NCBI GenBank assembly: GCA_023412805.1
Contig: JAEZRM010000104.1
Coordinates: 1-47,364, forward strand
Direction of reading: 5' to 3'
Source of the DNA: Pseudomonadota bacterium
GTDB lineage: Bacteria; Pseudomonadota; Alphaproteobacteria; Rhizobiales; Hyphomicrobiaceae
Length of the DNA stretch: 47,364 nt
Of the stretch, positions 16,010-23,550 are shown piece by piece. Position 1 is the first letter of the stretch. Every line of letters starts with the position of its first letter. Below the pieces are notes generated by a model, which made no database searches, was not told the origin of the DNA, and saw nothing but the letters and a program-made list of their open reading frames with translations. A program made the translations under genes and the position numbers.

Positions 16010-17293
16010 TTGACCCCTAAGGATGGTGGGCGCCCTCAAGGGGATGAGGCGCCTCAATCGATCTTGGAGCACTGCAGTTCATTCGGAGACGCGATCGTCG
16101 TCCTGGCGAAGTTTCGTCAGAGCCAAACGCACGAGAAATTTGATGTCATCGTCGAGAGCGTGCCGCTGACACTGCGGAATTGGCGACGCATTGTGTCCGG
16201 GGAGGTGGTGCCGAATCTGGCGACGTTTCGGGCGCTGCGGCGTGAATTGTGCTGGTCCGGTATCTCTGATAGATTTGATGCGTTGTATATTGAGGCGACC
16301 CGAACGAAATCGAGATTCAAGGAGGAGGACATTTCCTCCCTGATCGAGTTTGTGACGGGCATTAAATGTTCGAGGCGCGATACTCTCGATCCGGCATGCT
16401 TTCGTAGCATTGCCTTCACGCCCAACATGAAACTCGATAACGCCGTCTCCGGCGAGAAGGCCTTGGCGTTCTACAGGACTCTGCGCAGCTTGCTCGCATC
16501 CAAGCGATTGCCGGCACGGTCCGACACCGATCGGCAAATACGCATTGCCGTTGTTCTTTTCAGGGAAGCACTGACCGCTCGCGTCCTGAACCAGCAGGCA
16601 ACGCTCCGAGAGGTTCTTTCACACCTCGCAAGGCTCGAGGTCGCTGAAAGCAATCCCTTTATCAAGGGGGCTCTCATCGATCTTAGTACGCTGGCAGTCA
16701 ATGAACCGGAATGCATTGTATTTGTGGATCTCGATAAGCCCATCATCGATGTCCAGATCGGCCAATTTCAGCGAGCGCAAGAGATTTACCGCTGCTTCGA
16801 CGAGAGCGACGGCGATCCCCTGAAGGATTTCGGCTTTGAGAACGCCGTGGACGACACACTAATCAACGCACTGCGTTGGGCTGCGATCTATGGTCCGGAC
16901 GAAGCGTCGGCTGCTCTGCGGGACCTCGCCCACATTGCGCAGCGTGACGAGACACGGGGCGCACCGAGGTTCCTGACATTCTACAATGATCTGGTTGAGA
17001 TCGAAGCGTTGATCTCGTTGGATCGCTGCGGCTTCGCTCGGGACAGAATTGGTGAGCTAATGGCGGAAGCCGTGGTAGCGGCACGCAGCGACTGGGTTGC
17101 GGAGCTGAGGATGTTGGAAGCCAAGTCCTTTATTCGAAACCGGCGCGCGACGAAGGGTGATCTGCTTCGCGGCGTCGAACTCGTCGAAGGGTCTGCCAAC
17201 TATGCCTTGAGCATAGGCAACGAGGCCAAGGCTCATACCCTGCAACGCCCCTTGATGCAGGCGCGATGGGCGGCGCAAGAAAAATCGGAATAA
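16010..17293 (+). CDS. Large hypothetical protein, possible helical-repeat regulator
   Basis: A 427-aa protein, opened by TTG 16010 after an in-frame TGA at 16001, with GGGAG nine bases before. The first 110 residues include LTLRNWRRIVSGEVVPNLATFRAL, which could be a helix-turn-helix-like element. The rest is nearly all alpha-helix, with repeated aromatic and alanine positions (LRWAAIYGPDEASAALRDLA, NDLVEIEALISLDRCGFARD), reminiscent of TPR-type repeats in bacterial regulators. It is divergent from the excisionase-like gene and followed by the iteron origin. No family is recognised. A regulatory role is inferred. Confidence 0.6.
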   Translation: MTPKDGGRPQGDEAPQSILEHCSSFGDAIVVLAKFRQSQTHEKFDVIVESVPLTLRNWRRIVSGEVVPNLATFRALRRELCWSGISDRFDALYIEATRTKSRFKEEDISSLIEFVTGIKCSRRDTLDPACFRSIAFTPNMKLDNAVSGEKALAFYRTLRSLLASKRLPARSDTDRQIRIAVVLFREALTARVLNQQATLREVLSHLARLEVAESNPFIKGALIDLSTLAVNEPECIVFVDLDKPIIDVQIGQFQRAQEIYRCFDESDGDPLKDFGFENAVDDTLINALRWAAIYGPDEASAALRDLAHIAQRDETRGAPRFLTFYNDLVEIEALISLDRCGFARDRIGELMAEAVVAARSDWVAELRMLEAKSFIRNRRATKGDLLRGVELVEGSANYALSIGNEAKAHTLQRPLMQARWAAQEKSE

Positions 17294-17618
17294 TAGATAG
17301 GATTCCCATATTTTCAATCTAATGAGGCGACTCGGCACTCTCAATTGGCGCAGCCATTCAGCAAAAATCATTCGCTTGAACGGCATGGACCGGTCCCATC
17401 GCGATCATTGTCGTGAGAAGCAGGTCGTGTGAAATGTCTCCTCGTCCGTTCGACATGTTCGACAGATTGGAAATTGTCTTCAGCTTCCCTCTATCAGCCG
17501 CCTAAATCCGATTTACCCACAGGCCGTGCTGACAGTCCGGAAGTGTTCATCATGTTCATTGTGTTCTGTGTTCGGGGCATTTTTCCTGAATCCATTCCGG
17601 CGCTTGCGCGCGGAATCA

Positions 17619-17696
17619 TGACATCTCAGGCGCCCAAAGTGACGTCTCAGGCGGAGTTCATGACATTTGAGGCGGCGAACATGACGTTTAAGGCGG
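17619..17696 (+). repeat. Iteron block 1 (four copies, 21-bp period)
   Basis: Four copies of a 15-bp iteron start at 17619, 17640, 17661 and 17682, exactly 21 bp apart. The consensus is TGACRTYTSAGGCGG (17640 TGACGTCTCAGGCGG, 17661 TGACATTTGAGGCGG); the first copy ends in GCGCC and the fourth reads TTTAAGGCGG. The spacing places every copy on the same DNA face, as needed for cooperative initiator binding. Confidence 0.85.
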
Positions 17697-17710
17697 CGCA
17701 AGAAGTTGGC

Positions 17711-17719
17711 TTATCCACA
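17711..17719 (+). promoter_or_regulatory. Consensus DnaA box
   Basis: TTATCCACA matches the strict DnaA-box consensus and lies between the two iteron blocks. Host DnaA binding here would help open the origin. Confidence 0.75.
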
Positions 17720-17796
17720 GGTCGGCACATCGCCGATCGTTGCTGACGCCATTGAAGGGGATGCTGCGAATTTTCAATTGCTTGGCTTTGGCATTG

Positions 17797-17853
17797 TGAC
17801 GTCTCAGGCGGCGATGCGTACATTTGAGGCGGGCATCGTGACATTTGAGGCAG
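17797..17853 (+). repeat. Iteron block 2 (three copies, 21-bp period)
   Basis: Three further copies of the iteron start at 17797, 17818 and 17839, again 21 bp apart. The middle copy begins GTACATTTGAGGCGG with the first two bases altered, and the last ends GGCAG. They lie just upstream of the initiator gene and may also serve as its autoregulatory operator. Confidence 0.8.
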
Positions 17854-17959
17854 GGTGTGGGTATGCTGCGGCAGCAAAGAACGCCGCATATTGAGCACGC
17901 AAGTTGCCCTTCCCGTCATACTCGATCGCACGCCGCGCCGATCGGGCAATGGGAGCGTG

Positions 17960-18919
17960 ATGGACGCCAATGCCACCGTGCCGAAGGCGGTCGGCCTCAT
18001 CCAGGTGAAGGAAAAGGCCGGGAGCCTTTCCCTGCAGGCGCAAAAGATCATCAATGCGCTGCTATTCTATTCCCACGACAACATCAGCGATGCCAATGCG
18101 GTGCACGAGGTTCCGCTGCAGGAGCTGCGTGAGTACCTCGGCCGGCACGAGAGCAACGACCAGGTTCGCCAGACACTGACCACGTTGTCGGAGGTGATCC
18201 TCAACTTCGACTACCTGGACACCGACGGCGACCGCAAATGGGGCAGTGGCTCACTCATTGTCGTGTCGGGTCATGAAGTAGGCGATGAGGGCGTTGTGCG
18301 GTTCACCTGGCCGCATTGGCTACGGCCGCTGCTTGCCGAGCCCGCCAAGTGGGCACGGCTATCCATGCTGACGGTCCGTTCTTTCCAGAGCAAGTACGGC
18401 CTTCGGTTGTTCGAGAACCTGGAGATCGTCGCGAACCGACATGTGAGGGAGTGGGTCGTGTCGGTCGATGATCTGCGTATCCTGCTGGGTGTGAAGGAGA
18501 AGCTGTTGGGCTGGGGCGCCTTTCATCGCCGGGCGCTCAGCCCTGCGCTCGAGGAAGTCAATCGGATTGCCGATTTCGATGTCGACTGGGAGGTTCACCG
18601 TCAGCGCGGCCGGAAGATCGTCTCCATCCGCTTCTTGGTGATCAAGAAGGGCTTGCGCGAGCGCCGGGAGTTTAACGCGAAGGCCTGGAAAAAGCTCGGT
18701 CAGGGTATCGTTGTGCTCAAGCCTGAGACTTACGATGCAGCACGCGAACTCGCGCCTGGCCTCGATGTTCATGCGATCGAAAGCAAGTGGCGCAGCTGGA
18801 TGGAGGGGAAGCCAAAGCCCCGCCGACCGGACGCAGCATTCCTCGGATTCGTCGAACGCTGGGTGCAGAAACGCCAAGACAGCCTTTTTGAGGACAATGA
18901 GTTAGTGGTGTCATCGTGA
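17960..18919 (+). CDS. Plasmid replication initiator (Rep_3/RepB winged-helix family)
   Basis: A 319-aa initiator. ATG 17960 (MDANATVPKAVGLIQVKEKA) with GGGAG upstream was chosen over the earlier in-frame GTG at 17855. The sequence SLSLQAQKIINALLFYSHDN is typical of the first winged-helix domain of Rep_3 initiators. The second half contains LRPLLAEPAKWARLSMLTVRSF, SKYGLRLFENLEIV and WVVSVDDLRILLGV, the characteristic second winged-helix region. Such proteins bind iterons as monomers to open the origin and as dimers to repress their own gene. The adjacent iterons and DnaA box support the role strongly. The gene ends inside an eighth iteron. Confidence 0.85.
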   Translation: MDANATVPKAVGLIQVKEKAGSLSLQAQKIINALLFYSHDNISDANAVHEVPLQELREYLGRHESNDQVRQTLTTLSEVILNFDYLDTDGDRKWGSGSLIVVSGHEVGDEGVVRFTWPHWLRPLLAEPAKWARLSMLTVRSFQSKYGLRLFENLEIVANRHVREWVVSVDDLRILLGVKEKLLGWGAFHRRALSPALEEVNRIADFDVDWEVHRQRGRKIVSIRFLVIKKGLRERREFNAKAWKKLGQGIVVLKPETYDAARELAPGLDVHAIESKWRSWMEGKPKPRRPDAAFLGFVERWVQKRQDSLFEDNELVVSS

Positions 18920-18931
18920 CATTTCAGGCGG
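18917..18931 (+). repeat. Eighth iteron overlapping the rep stop codon
   Basis: TGACATTTCAGGCGG is a full iteron whose first three bases are the stop codon of the initiator gene. It lies about 1 kb from the other copies and on the far side of the gene. Confidence 0.75.
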
Positions 18932-19073
18932 CTTAGCGGCCCTGATTGTGCTTCTCCATGAGTGGCCGGAAGGAGACCTCCAAAGCGTGAGTGTAGGCGT
19001 CTTGCTGATTCATGCGCTTGGCGTGCGCACAGGAGAGTGACCTGTCGCTGTTCTAAGGGGATTCCGCCAATGA

Positions 19074-19128
19074 CTTTGGGGCGGCCACTACAGATCAAGA
19101 CTGTGCCATTTGAACGGGTTAGGGGACG
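19074..19128 (+). repeat. Direct repeat, left copy, flanking the toxin-antitoxin genes
   Basis: An imperfect repeat of about 55 bp. The shared core TACAGATCAAG and flanking TTTGGGGC.GCCA and TGCCA.TTGAA recur at 20301-20356 in the same orientation. The two copies bracket the PIN-toxin operon. Confidence 0.55.
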
Positions 19129-19179
19129 GCACATAGCCGATGGGGTTGGCGCTCCGTTAGTAAATTTCGCTGCACATAT

Positions 19180-19207
19180 TGCACTTATTGTGTCATGGGC
19201 CCATACT
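19180..19207 (+). promoter_or_regulatory. Candidate promoter and operator of the PIN toxin-antitoxin operon
   Basis: TTGCAC (19180-19185) and CATACT (19202-19207), 16 bases apart, resemble sigma-70 -35 and -10 boxes. The perfect palindrome ATGGGCCCAT (19195-19204) overlaps the -10 box and is a good place for autorepression by the antitoxin. Prediction only. Confidence 0.45.
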
Positions 19208-19228
19208 GGAAGAGTAAGGAGAAGATCC

Positions 19229-19666
19229 ATGGCGCGCGCTCCACAGTCCACGAAACCTCTTCCGTCGAAGGATATTGCCTTAGCGCAGGCGGCCTTGGCG
19301 CGCCTCCCCAAGGATAAGCCCCTCGCGCTGACCGACACCGATTCCGGCGCTGTAGCGGCGCTTCCCGACGCTGCCGTGATGTTGATCCGGCGAATGCTGG
19401 CCGACATGGCAGCAGGCCACCCTGTGACGCTGCTGCCAGCTGAGGGGGAACTTACGACCTTCCAGGCCGCACACGTCCTGAACGTGTCCCGCCCCTTCGT
19501 CATCAAGCTCATCGACGACGGGGAGTTGCCGCATCGTATGGTCGGAACCCACCGCCGCATCCCGTTAGAGGCTGTACTCGCCTACAAGCAGCGGCTTGAC
19601 CAGGCGTCCGATGCGGCCATGGACGAGCTGGTCCGCCAGGGCCAAGAACTCGACATGGGCTACTAG
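19229..19666 (+). CDS. Excisionase-type HTH antitoxin of a PIN toxin pair
   Basis: A 145-aa protein; ATG 19229 has a TAAGGAG ribosome site. The longer open frame upstream covers the promoter and is not coding. Residues about 75-120 form an HTH_17-type DNA-binding domain (TFQAAHVLNVSRPFVIKLID, then VGTHRRIPLEAVLAYKQR). The C-terminal helix (ASDAAMDELVRQGQELDMGY) is the likely toxin-neutralising part. It is followed after five bases by a PIN-domain gene, the normal order for this toxin-antitoxin class. It should repress its own operon, possibly at the palindrome at 19195. Confidence 0.8.
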   Translation: MARAPQSTKPLPSKDIALAQAALARLPKDKPLALTDTDSGAVAALPDAAVMLIRRMLADMAAGHPVTLLPAEGELTTFQAAHVLNVSRPFVIKLIDDGELPHRMVGTHRRIPLEAVLAYKQRLDQASDAAMDELVRQGQELDMGY

Positions 19667-19671
19667 CCCGC

Positions 19672-20238
19672 GTGGAAAGTCCCTGCGCCATCCTCGATGC
19701 CTGCGTGCTCTACCCGGCGCCGGTACGTGATCTGCTCCTGCAGCTCGCACGCGACGCCGCCTACCGGGCGCGATGGACCAATGACATCCACGACGAGTGG
19801 ATTCGGAACGTGCTGCGCAATCGGCCGGATCTAACAGCGGCGCAACTCGCCCACACGCGCCGGCAGATGGACACCCACATTCCCGATGCCCTGGTCAGTG
19901 GCCATGCGCAATGGGTGGACAGCGTGCAGCTTCCCGATCCCAATGACCGGCATGTTGTCGCCGCTGCGATCGCAGCTGGTGCGACCCTCATCGTCACGTT
20001 CAACCTGCAAGATTTTCCAGCCTCCGCCCTGGCGCCGTTCGACATCGACGCCATCCATCCCGACGCGTTCATCGTGCAGCTGCTCGAAGAGGAGCCAACG
20101 CTCCTCCACTCGGCGCTTGCCATCCAACGGCGCCTTGTGAAGCCTCCAGTGGCTTTCGAGGCTTATGTTGCACGGCTCGCGGATCTCGGTCTGCCGCGCT
20201 CAGCCGAAATCCTCAGGCGGCTTGCCACCAAGCAGTAG
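19672..20238 (+). CDS. PIN-domain ribonuclease toxin (VapC-like)
   Basis: A 188-aa toxin starting at GTG 19672, five bases after the antitoxin stop, so translation is probably coupled. PIN acidic positions are visible: Asp9 in AILDACVLYP, DIHDEWIRNVL around residue 40, and DPNDRHVVAAAIAAGATLIV followed by TFNLQDFP. PIN toxins cut RNA (tRNA, rRNA or mRNA) with Mg2+ bound by these residues. At 188 aa it is longer than classical VapC (about 130 aa) and fits the PIN_3 type paired with excisionase-like antitoxins. Its likely job is plasmid maintenance next to the replicon and ParA. Confidence 0.8.
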   Translation: MESPCAILDACVLYPAPVRDLLLQLARDAAYRARWTNDIHDEWIRNVLRNRPDLTAAQLAHTRRQMDTHIPDALVSGHAQWVDSVQLPDPNDRHVVAAAIAAGATLIVTFNLQDFPASALAPFDIDAIHPDAFIVQLLEEEPTLLHSALAIQRRLVKPPVAFEAYVARLADLGLPRSAEILRRLATKQ

Positions 20239-20300
20239 CGCGTGCTGCCGGTCAGAAATGGTTTCCGTCGCATCATTGCGAGCTGGCGGCTCCGGCCGCG

Positions 20301-20356
20301 CTTTTGGGGCTGCCATTACAGATCAAGCACGTGCCAATTGAATCACTTAGCGGATG
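20301..20356 (+). repeat. Direct repeat, right copy, flanking the toxin-antitoxin genes
   Basis: The partner of the repeat at 19074-19128. It overlaps the 3' end of the ribbon-helix-helix gene of the parA operon. The left copy may therefore be a relic of a duplicated gene end created when the toxin-antitoxin unit was inserted. Confidence 0.5.
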
Positions 20357-20663
20357 ATGCGTCGTCGCCGGCGATGGCGCTGAGGTGGTGCTTACGAAAG
20401 AGGTCGTTCAGCGCCTCGTCCAGCAAACTCTGATGGGTGCGGTCGAGGTCCACAGCGAGCCGACGCAGCTGCTTTTGAACCTCCGGCGAGACATGGCCTG
20501 AGATACTTCGCTTGCCGACACGGGAGGGCGCTACGATGTGTTTTGGCCTCTCCGGCGATGTGGGTGTCTCCGGGGGCGCAGAAACGACGCTGGTCGCCTT
20601 GGGGGCGTCCGCCTGCTGGACGCCATGCATGGCCTCGCGGAGAAGGTTGAGTTTTGTGGACAT
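20343..20663 (-). CDS. Ribbon-helix-helix ParA partner (ParB/ParG-like)
   Basis: A 106-aa protein whose ATG at 20663 lies two bases after the parA stop; its ribosome site (AAAGGAG) is inside the end of parA. The N-terminal half is flexible and proline-rich. The C-terminal half, SISGHVSPEVQKQLRRLAVD with LDRTHQSLLDEALNDLF, is a ribbon-helix-helix fold. Small RHH proteins downstream of a short ParA act as the centromere-binding protein in type Ib partition systems. The repeat-rich region upstream of parA is the likely target. Assignment is good from context and fold pattern. Confidence 0.75.
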   Translation of the reverse strand: MSTKLNLLREAMHGVQQADAPKATSVVSAPPETPTSPERPKHIVAPSRVGKRSISGHVSPEVQKQLRRLAVDLDRTHQSLLDEALNDLFRKHHLSAIAGDDASSAK

Positions 20664-20665
20664 GT

Positions 20666-21286
20666 CTACATGTCTCCTTTCTTGGTGATGTAGGAATAGA
20701 GCGCCTTGATCTCCTTCGCCGAGGTGCTGGTCGGCTCATACTCGATGACCCCCCGCCCTTTCGTGAGTGACTTGATGAAGGCCACACGATTGCCAATGCG
20801 CACGTCCGCGGTCGGCAGGCCATAATCGGCAAGCGCTTCGGCCGCCATGTCCGTGAGTGAACTGCCGGCCTTGCAGCCGTTGAGGACGAACACGGCGCGC
20901 TTCTTGGCCAGTTTGGCGATGTTCACCGTATCGGCGACGGCATCGAGGTCGAGGCTCGAGGGCTGGCACGGGATAATGATGAGATCGGCAATCTTGGCGG
21001 CGACCAGCGAGGCGCTCTCCGACTTCGGGGCGGTATCAATCACGACGAGATCGGCGCCGGCAGCACGCGCCTTGTCGACCAGGTGCTGCAGGTTGGGGGC
21101 GTGGCCGCTGACGATGACGGGTGCGTCGTCTTTGCGCAGGCGCGCCCAGCGGGCCGCGCTTTGCTGGGGATCGAGATCAATAAGCACGGCCTGTTTGCCG
21201 GCCCGCGTTGCTGCGATGGCGAGGTTAATCGAAAGCGTGGTTTTGCCGGAACCGCCCTTCTGCGAGATCAATGCAATGGTCTTCAT
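20666..21286 (-). CDS. parA: ParA/MinD-family plasmid partition ATPase
   Basis: A 206-aa ATPase. The deviant Walker A is QKGGSGKTT at residues 9-17 with the signature lysine Lys10; then come VLIDLDPQQSAARWARLR (Walker A' region) and the Walker B DLVVIDTAP near residue 85. It lacks the N-terminal HTH of larger ParA proteins, which defines type Ib. It forms ATP-dependent patches on the nucleoid that move plasmid copies apart. The RHH partner follows directly and a repeat-rich putative centromere precedes it. Confidence 0.9.
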   Translation of the reverse strand: MKTIALISQKGGSGKTTLSINLAIAATRAGKQAVLIDLDPQQSAARWARLRKDDAPVIVSGHAPNLQHLVDKARAAGADLVVIDTAPKSESASLVAAKIADLIIIPCQPSSLDLDAVADTVNIAKLAKKRAVFVLNGCKAGSSLTDMAAEALADYGLPTADVRIGNRVAFIKSLTKGRGVIEYEPTSTSAKEIKALYSYITKKGDM

Positions 21287-21320
21287 GCCGACACGCTGAC
21301 ATCACCGCATGCGGACGTGA

Positions 21321-21510
21321 AGCGCTGTGGCCATGTATGGGTGTGGGGTGTGTGGCATGTGCGCACGTCGGAAGCACTGCATGTCTGCGTGCATGGGGGT
21401 AGACACCGACACGCGCCAGCATGTCGCCATCCACACATGCGCGCATGTCAGCGTGCAGACGTGCCGTTGTGTGGAGATGAATGGATGCAGACACGCCATC
21501 GTGCAGACCG
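21321..21510. repeat. Repeat-rich putative partition site (parS)
   Basis: This intergenic region upstream of parA is packed with related motifs. GCATGTCTGCGTGCA (21379-21393) and GCATGTCAGCGTGCA (21443-21457) differ at one base, and shorter relatives are at 21419 (GCATGTCGCC) and 21355 (GCATGTGCGCACG). An inverted relative, GGATGCAGACACGCC, is at 21483. Type Ib parS sites usually sit upstream of parA as arrays for an RHH protein. Any short reading frames here are Cys/His-rich artefacts of the repeats. Confidence 0.6.
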
Positions 21511-21689
21511 CCGACCTGTGCCGGCTCGGGGTGGGAATGTCCGCCCACGGCTCAGCGCGTCGCTGATCCAAGCAGGGCTTCAATCTCGCGGGGTAGCGCA
21601 GCCGCAGCGGGAGTTGCTCAGTGACAAGATGGGGGCATATCGGACGAGCTGGCGGTGGCAAGGTTAGGTTGTGGATCTCTAGCGACCAA

Positions 21690-23465
21690 TTAGCGACCAC
21701 AGTGCAAAAAGTACCCACCAGGAGTTGCAGGTTTCCAGAAGAAAATTGTGCGGTAAATCAAAGTTTCTGATGGCTGATGATGTATGCTGGAGGTTGTGTT
21801 TTGGGGATTTTCAATCTGAAAAGACGGGTTCGACTCCCGTAGGGAGCGCCATTTGCGAACAAAACTGCGAACCCCGGGCACAGGGCCGCCGTCGGCGAGA
21901 ACTGCCTGTTCCAGCACGTCTTTCCGGCCGACGATGCGGATTTGCCGATCATCCACCTCGACCCGATCGACGATCGCACCAAAATAGGCCTTACGTAGGG
22001 GCACCTCACCTGTCGTCAGCTTCTCACGCATGGCTTGGCCGAAGCGCTCCACCACGATCGGGCTGACGTCCACGGCCGGACGCAGGCCCGATCTGGCCCG
22101 CTCCAATGCGCTGTGCACCCGATCCCGATCTGCCTTCAAGGCCGTGATGCGGTCTTTAAGGATGTCGTCCATCTCGGCGATGCCGTCCTCCATGGCTTTG
22201 TAGATCCGGCGCAGCCGCTCATCGGCCTCATGGACCTCGCGCTCCAGGGCACTGATGCGCCCATCGACGGCGCCAGCCTTGGCCGCGCGGCCGCTGGCGA
22301 GCGAAGCAAGCATGGCGCCGAGACGTTGCGGCTCCAGTAGCCGATCGATAAGCTGGCCGGTGACGAGTGCATCGAGCTTGTCCATACGGATCGAGCGGCC
22401 CTTGCACACGGACTTGCCGTGCCGGGCGCAGGTCGAGCACGTATAGTAGCGGTGCACTTGGCCGGTCTTGGAGGTGCCTGTGCGCAGGGTCATCGCGCCG
22501 TGGCAGCTCGCGCAGACGGCAAGGCCGGTCAGCAGGACCGGTCCGCTGACCATTCGCGGCGGGGTGACACGCGGGTTGCGCTCTTTGAGCAGGCTTTGCA
22601 CGCGCTCGAACACGTGCGGCTCGATGATGGCAGGCACCTCGGCGAAGACATGCTCGGCTTCGGACTTACGCCGTTTGCTCCGGGCTTCACATCGGTTGAA
22701 GCGCATCCGCCCGCTATAGACAGGGTGGGTCAACAGGGCGTGCAGAGGCCCAATCGCCCACGTGGAACCGCTCCGCGTGCGATAGCCATGCTCATTGAGC
22801 CAAACGGCGATGGCCTTGACACCCATGGGACCAGAGCCGGCGTTTCCTTCGAGGAATAATCGGAACATCACCCGCACGGTCTCGGCCTCGACTGGATCGA
22901 TGGCGAGCTTCTTCTTGACCCGGTTTCCGCGCCGCTCCATCTCGACGGCCGTGTAGCCGAACGGCGGTCTGGCACCATTCCAGTAGCCCTGGCGTGCGTT
23001 CTCCTTCATGGAGCGCAGCACGTGTTTGGCATTCTCCTTCGACTGATACTCGTCGAACAGCGCGATCACCTGGCGCATCATGACCTGCGCCGGGTCGTCG
23101 CCGAGCTCCTGCGTGATCGACACCAGCCTGACGCCGTGCTTGGCGAGCTTGCGCACATAGAACTCAAGCCCGAAGGCATCGCGGAAGAAGCGTGAGAACG
23201 AGTGCACCACGATGACATCGAAAGCGTTCTCGCCGTCGCAGGCCCGTTCGATCATACGCTGGAACTCCGGCCGCTTGTCGTCGGTGGCTGAGGCGCCAGG
23301 CTCGACATACTCGGCAACGACGCTCCAGCCGCGCCCGTTGCACCACGCCTCGGTCTGCGCCTTCTGATCAGGAATGGACAGGTCATTCTCTGCCTGCCGC
23401 CCGGTCGAGACGCGGAGGTAGATGGCGGCGCGAGTGGCAGCGAGCGGTGTCACGTTCATGTTCAT
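21690..23465 (-). CDS. Large serine recombinase (resolvase + recombinase + zinc ribbon)
   Basis: A 591-aa site-specific recombinase. Start MNMNVTPLAATRAA at 23465 has a GGGGAG ribosome site. Domains in order: the resolvase catalytic domain (AIYLRVSTGRQ with nucleophile Ser20, then IVVHSFSRFFRD), the recombinase domain from about residue 165 (GYWNGARPPFGY ... YSGRMRFNR), the zinc ribbon (CASCHGAMTL ... YYTCSTCARHGKSVCKG) and a coiled-coil region (ISALEREVHEADERLRRIYK). The last 65 residues read through a tRNA-like segment (WRSLRESNPSFQ), a common sign that the gene end overlaps the attachment site. It would integrate or excise the element. Confidence 0.9.
   Translation of the reverse strand: MNMNVTPLAATRAAIYLRVSTGRQAENDLSIPDQKAQTEAWCNGRGWSVVAEYVEPGASATDDKRPEFQRMIERACDGENAFDVIVVHSFSRFFRDAFGLEFYVRKLAKHGVRLVSITQELGDDPAQVMMRQVIALFDEYQSKENAKHVLRSMKENARQGYWNGARPPFGYTAVEMERRGNRVKKKLAIDPVEAETVRVMFRLFLEGNAGSGPMGVKAIAVWLNEHGYRTRSGSTWAIGPLHALLTHPVYSGRMRFNRCEARSKRRKSEAEHVFAEVPAIIEPHVFERVQSLLKERNPRVTPPRMVSGPVLLTGLAVCASCHGAMTLRTGTSKTGQVHRYYTCSTCARHGKSVCKGRSIRMDKLDALVTGQLIDRLLEPQRLGAMLASLASGRAAKAGAVDGRISALEREVHEADERLRRIYKAMEDGIAEMDDILKDRITALKADRDRVHSALERARSGLRPAVDVSPIVVERFGQAMREKLTTGEVPLRKAYFGAIVDRVEVDDRQIRIVGRKDVLEQAVLADGGPVPGVRSFVRKWRSLRESNPSFQIENPQNTTSSIHHQPSETLIYRTIFFWKPATPGGYFLHCGR
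21824..21851 (+). other. tRNA T-arm/acceptor-like segment, candidate attachment site
   Basis: On the plus strand ACGGG-TTCGACT-CCCGT (21824-21840) is a perfect T-arm, followed by AGGGAGC, discriminator G and CCA. No matching 5' acceptor GCTCCCT, D-arm or anticodon arm lies upstream, so this is only the 3' end of a tRNA. It lies inside the 3' end of the recombinase gene and probably marks attP, attL or attR. The tRNA identity is not assigned; a G discriminator would fit Arg among others. Confidence 0.7.
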
Positions 23466-23550
23466 TACCGGTACTCCCCCCGTCTCATGCTCCGGATCGG
23501 CGCTGCAAACCAATGCCTCATGGCACGCCCTTTGGACAACGCGATGGCCA

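Larger units (their letters stand above)
17294..17959. other. Plasmid replication origin region (oriV)
   Basis: This 666-bp region lies between the helical-repeat gene and the Rep_3-like initiator. It contains seven iterons in two blocks (17619-17696 and 17797-17853), a perfect DnaA box between them (17711-17719) and a DnaA-box-like TTACCCACA near 17513. This is the standard make-up of an iteron-controlled theta origin. No gene was found in it. Confidence 0.8.

Noticed and set aside
4355..17293. Type IV secretion system genes for self-transfer
   Set aside because: No VirB-type ATPase, pilin or channel protein was recognised. The FtsK-like pump and membrane protein do not make a known type IV system.
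17619..17853. CRISPR-like repeat array
   Set aside because: The repeats are 15 bp with six-base gaps and lie beside a DnaA box and a Rep_3 gene, which is an iteron origin. The spacers are too short for CRISPR.
21327..21566. Cys/His/Met-rich reading frame that could suggest a metal-binding peptide
   Set aside because: Its composition comes from the repeated GCATG/TGTGC motifs of the putative centromere; similar artefacts occur on both strands.
21780..21851. Complete tRNA gene
   Set aside because: Only the T-arm and acceptor 3' strand are present. No pairing 5' acceptor, D-arm or anticodon arm could be found upstream.
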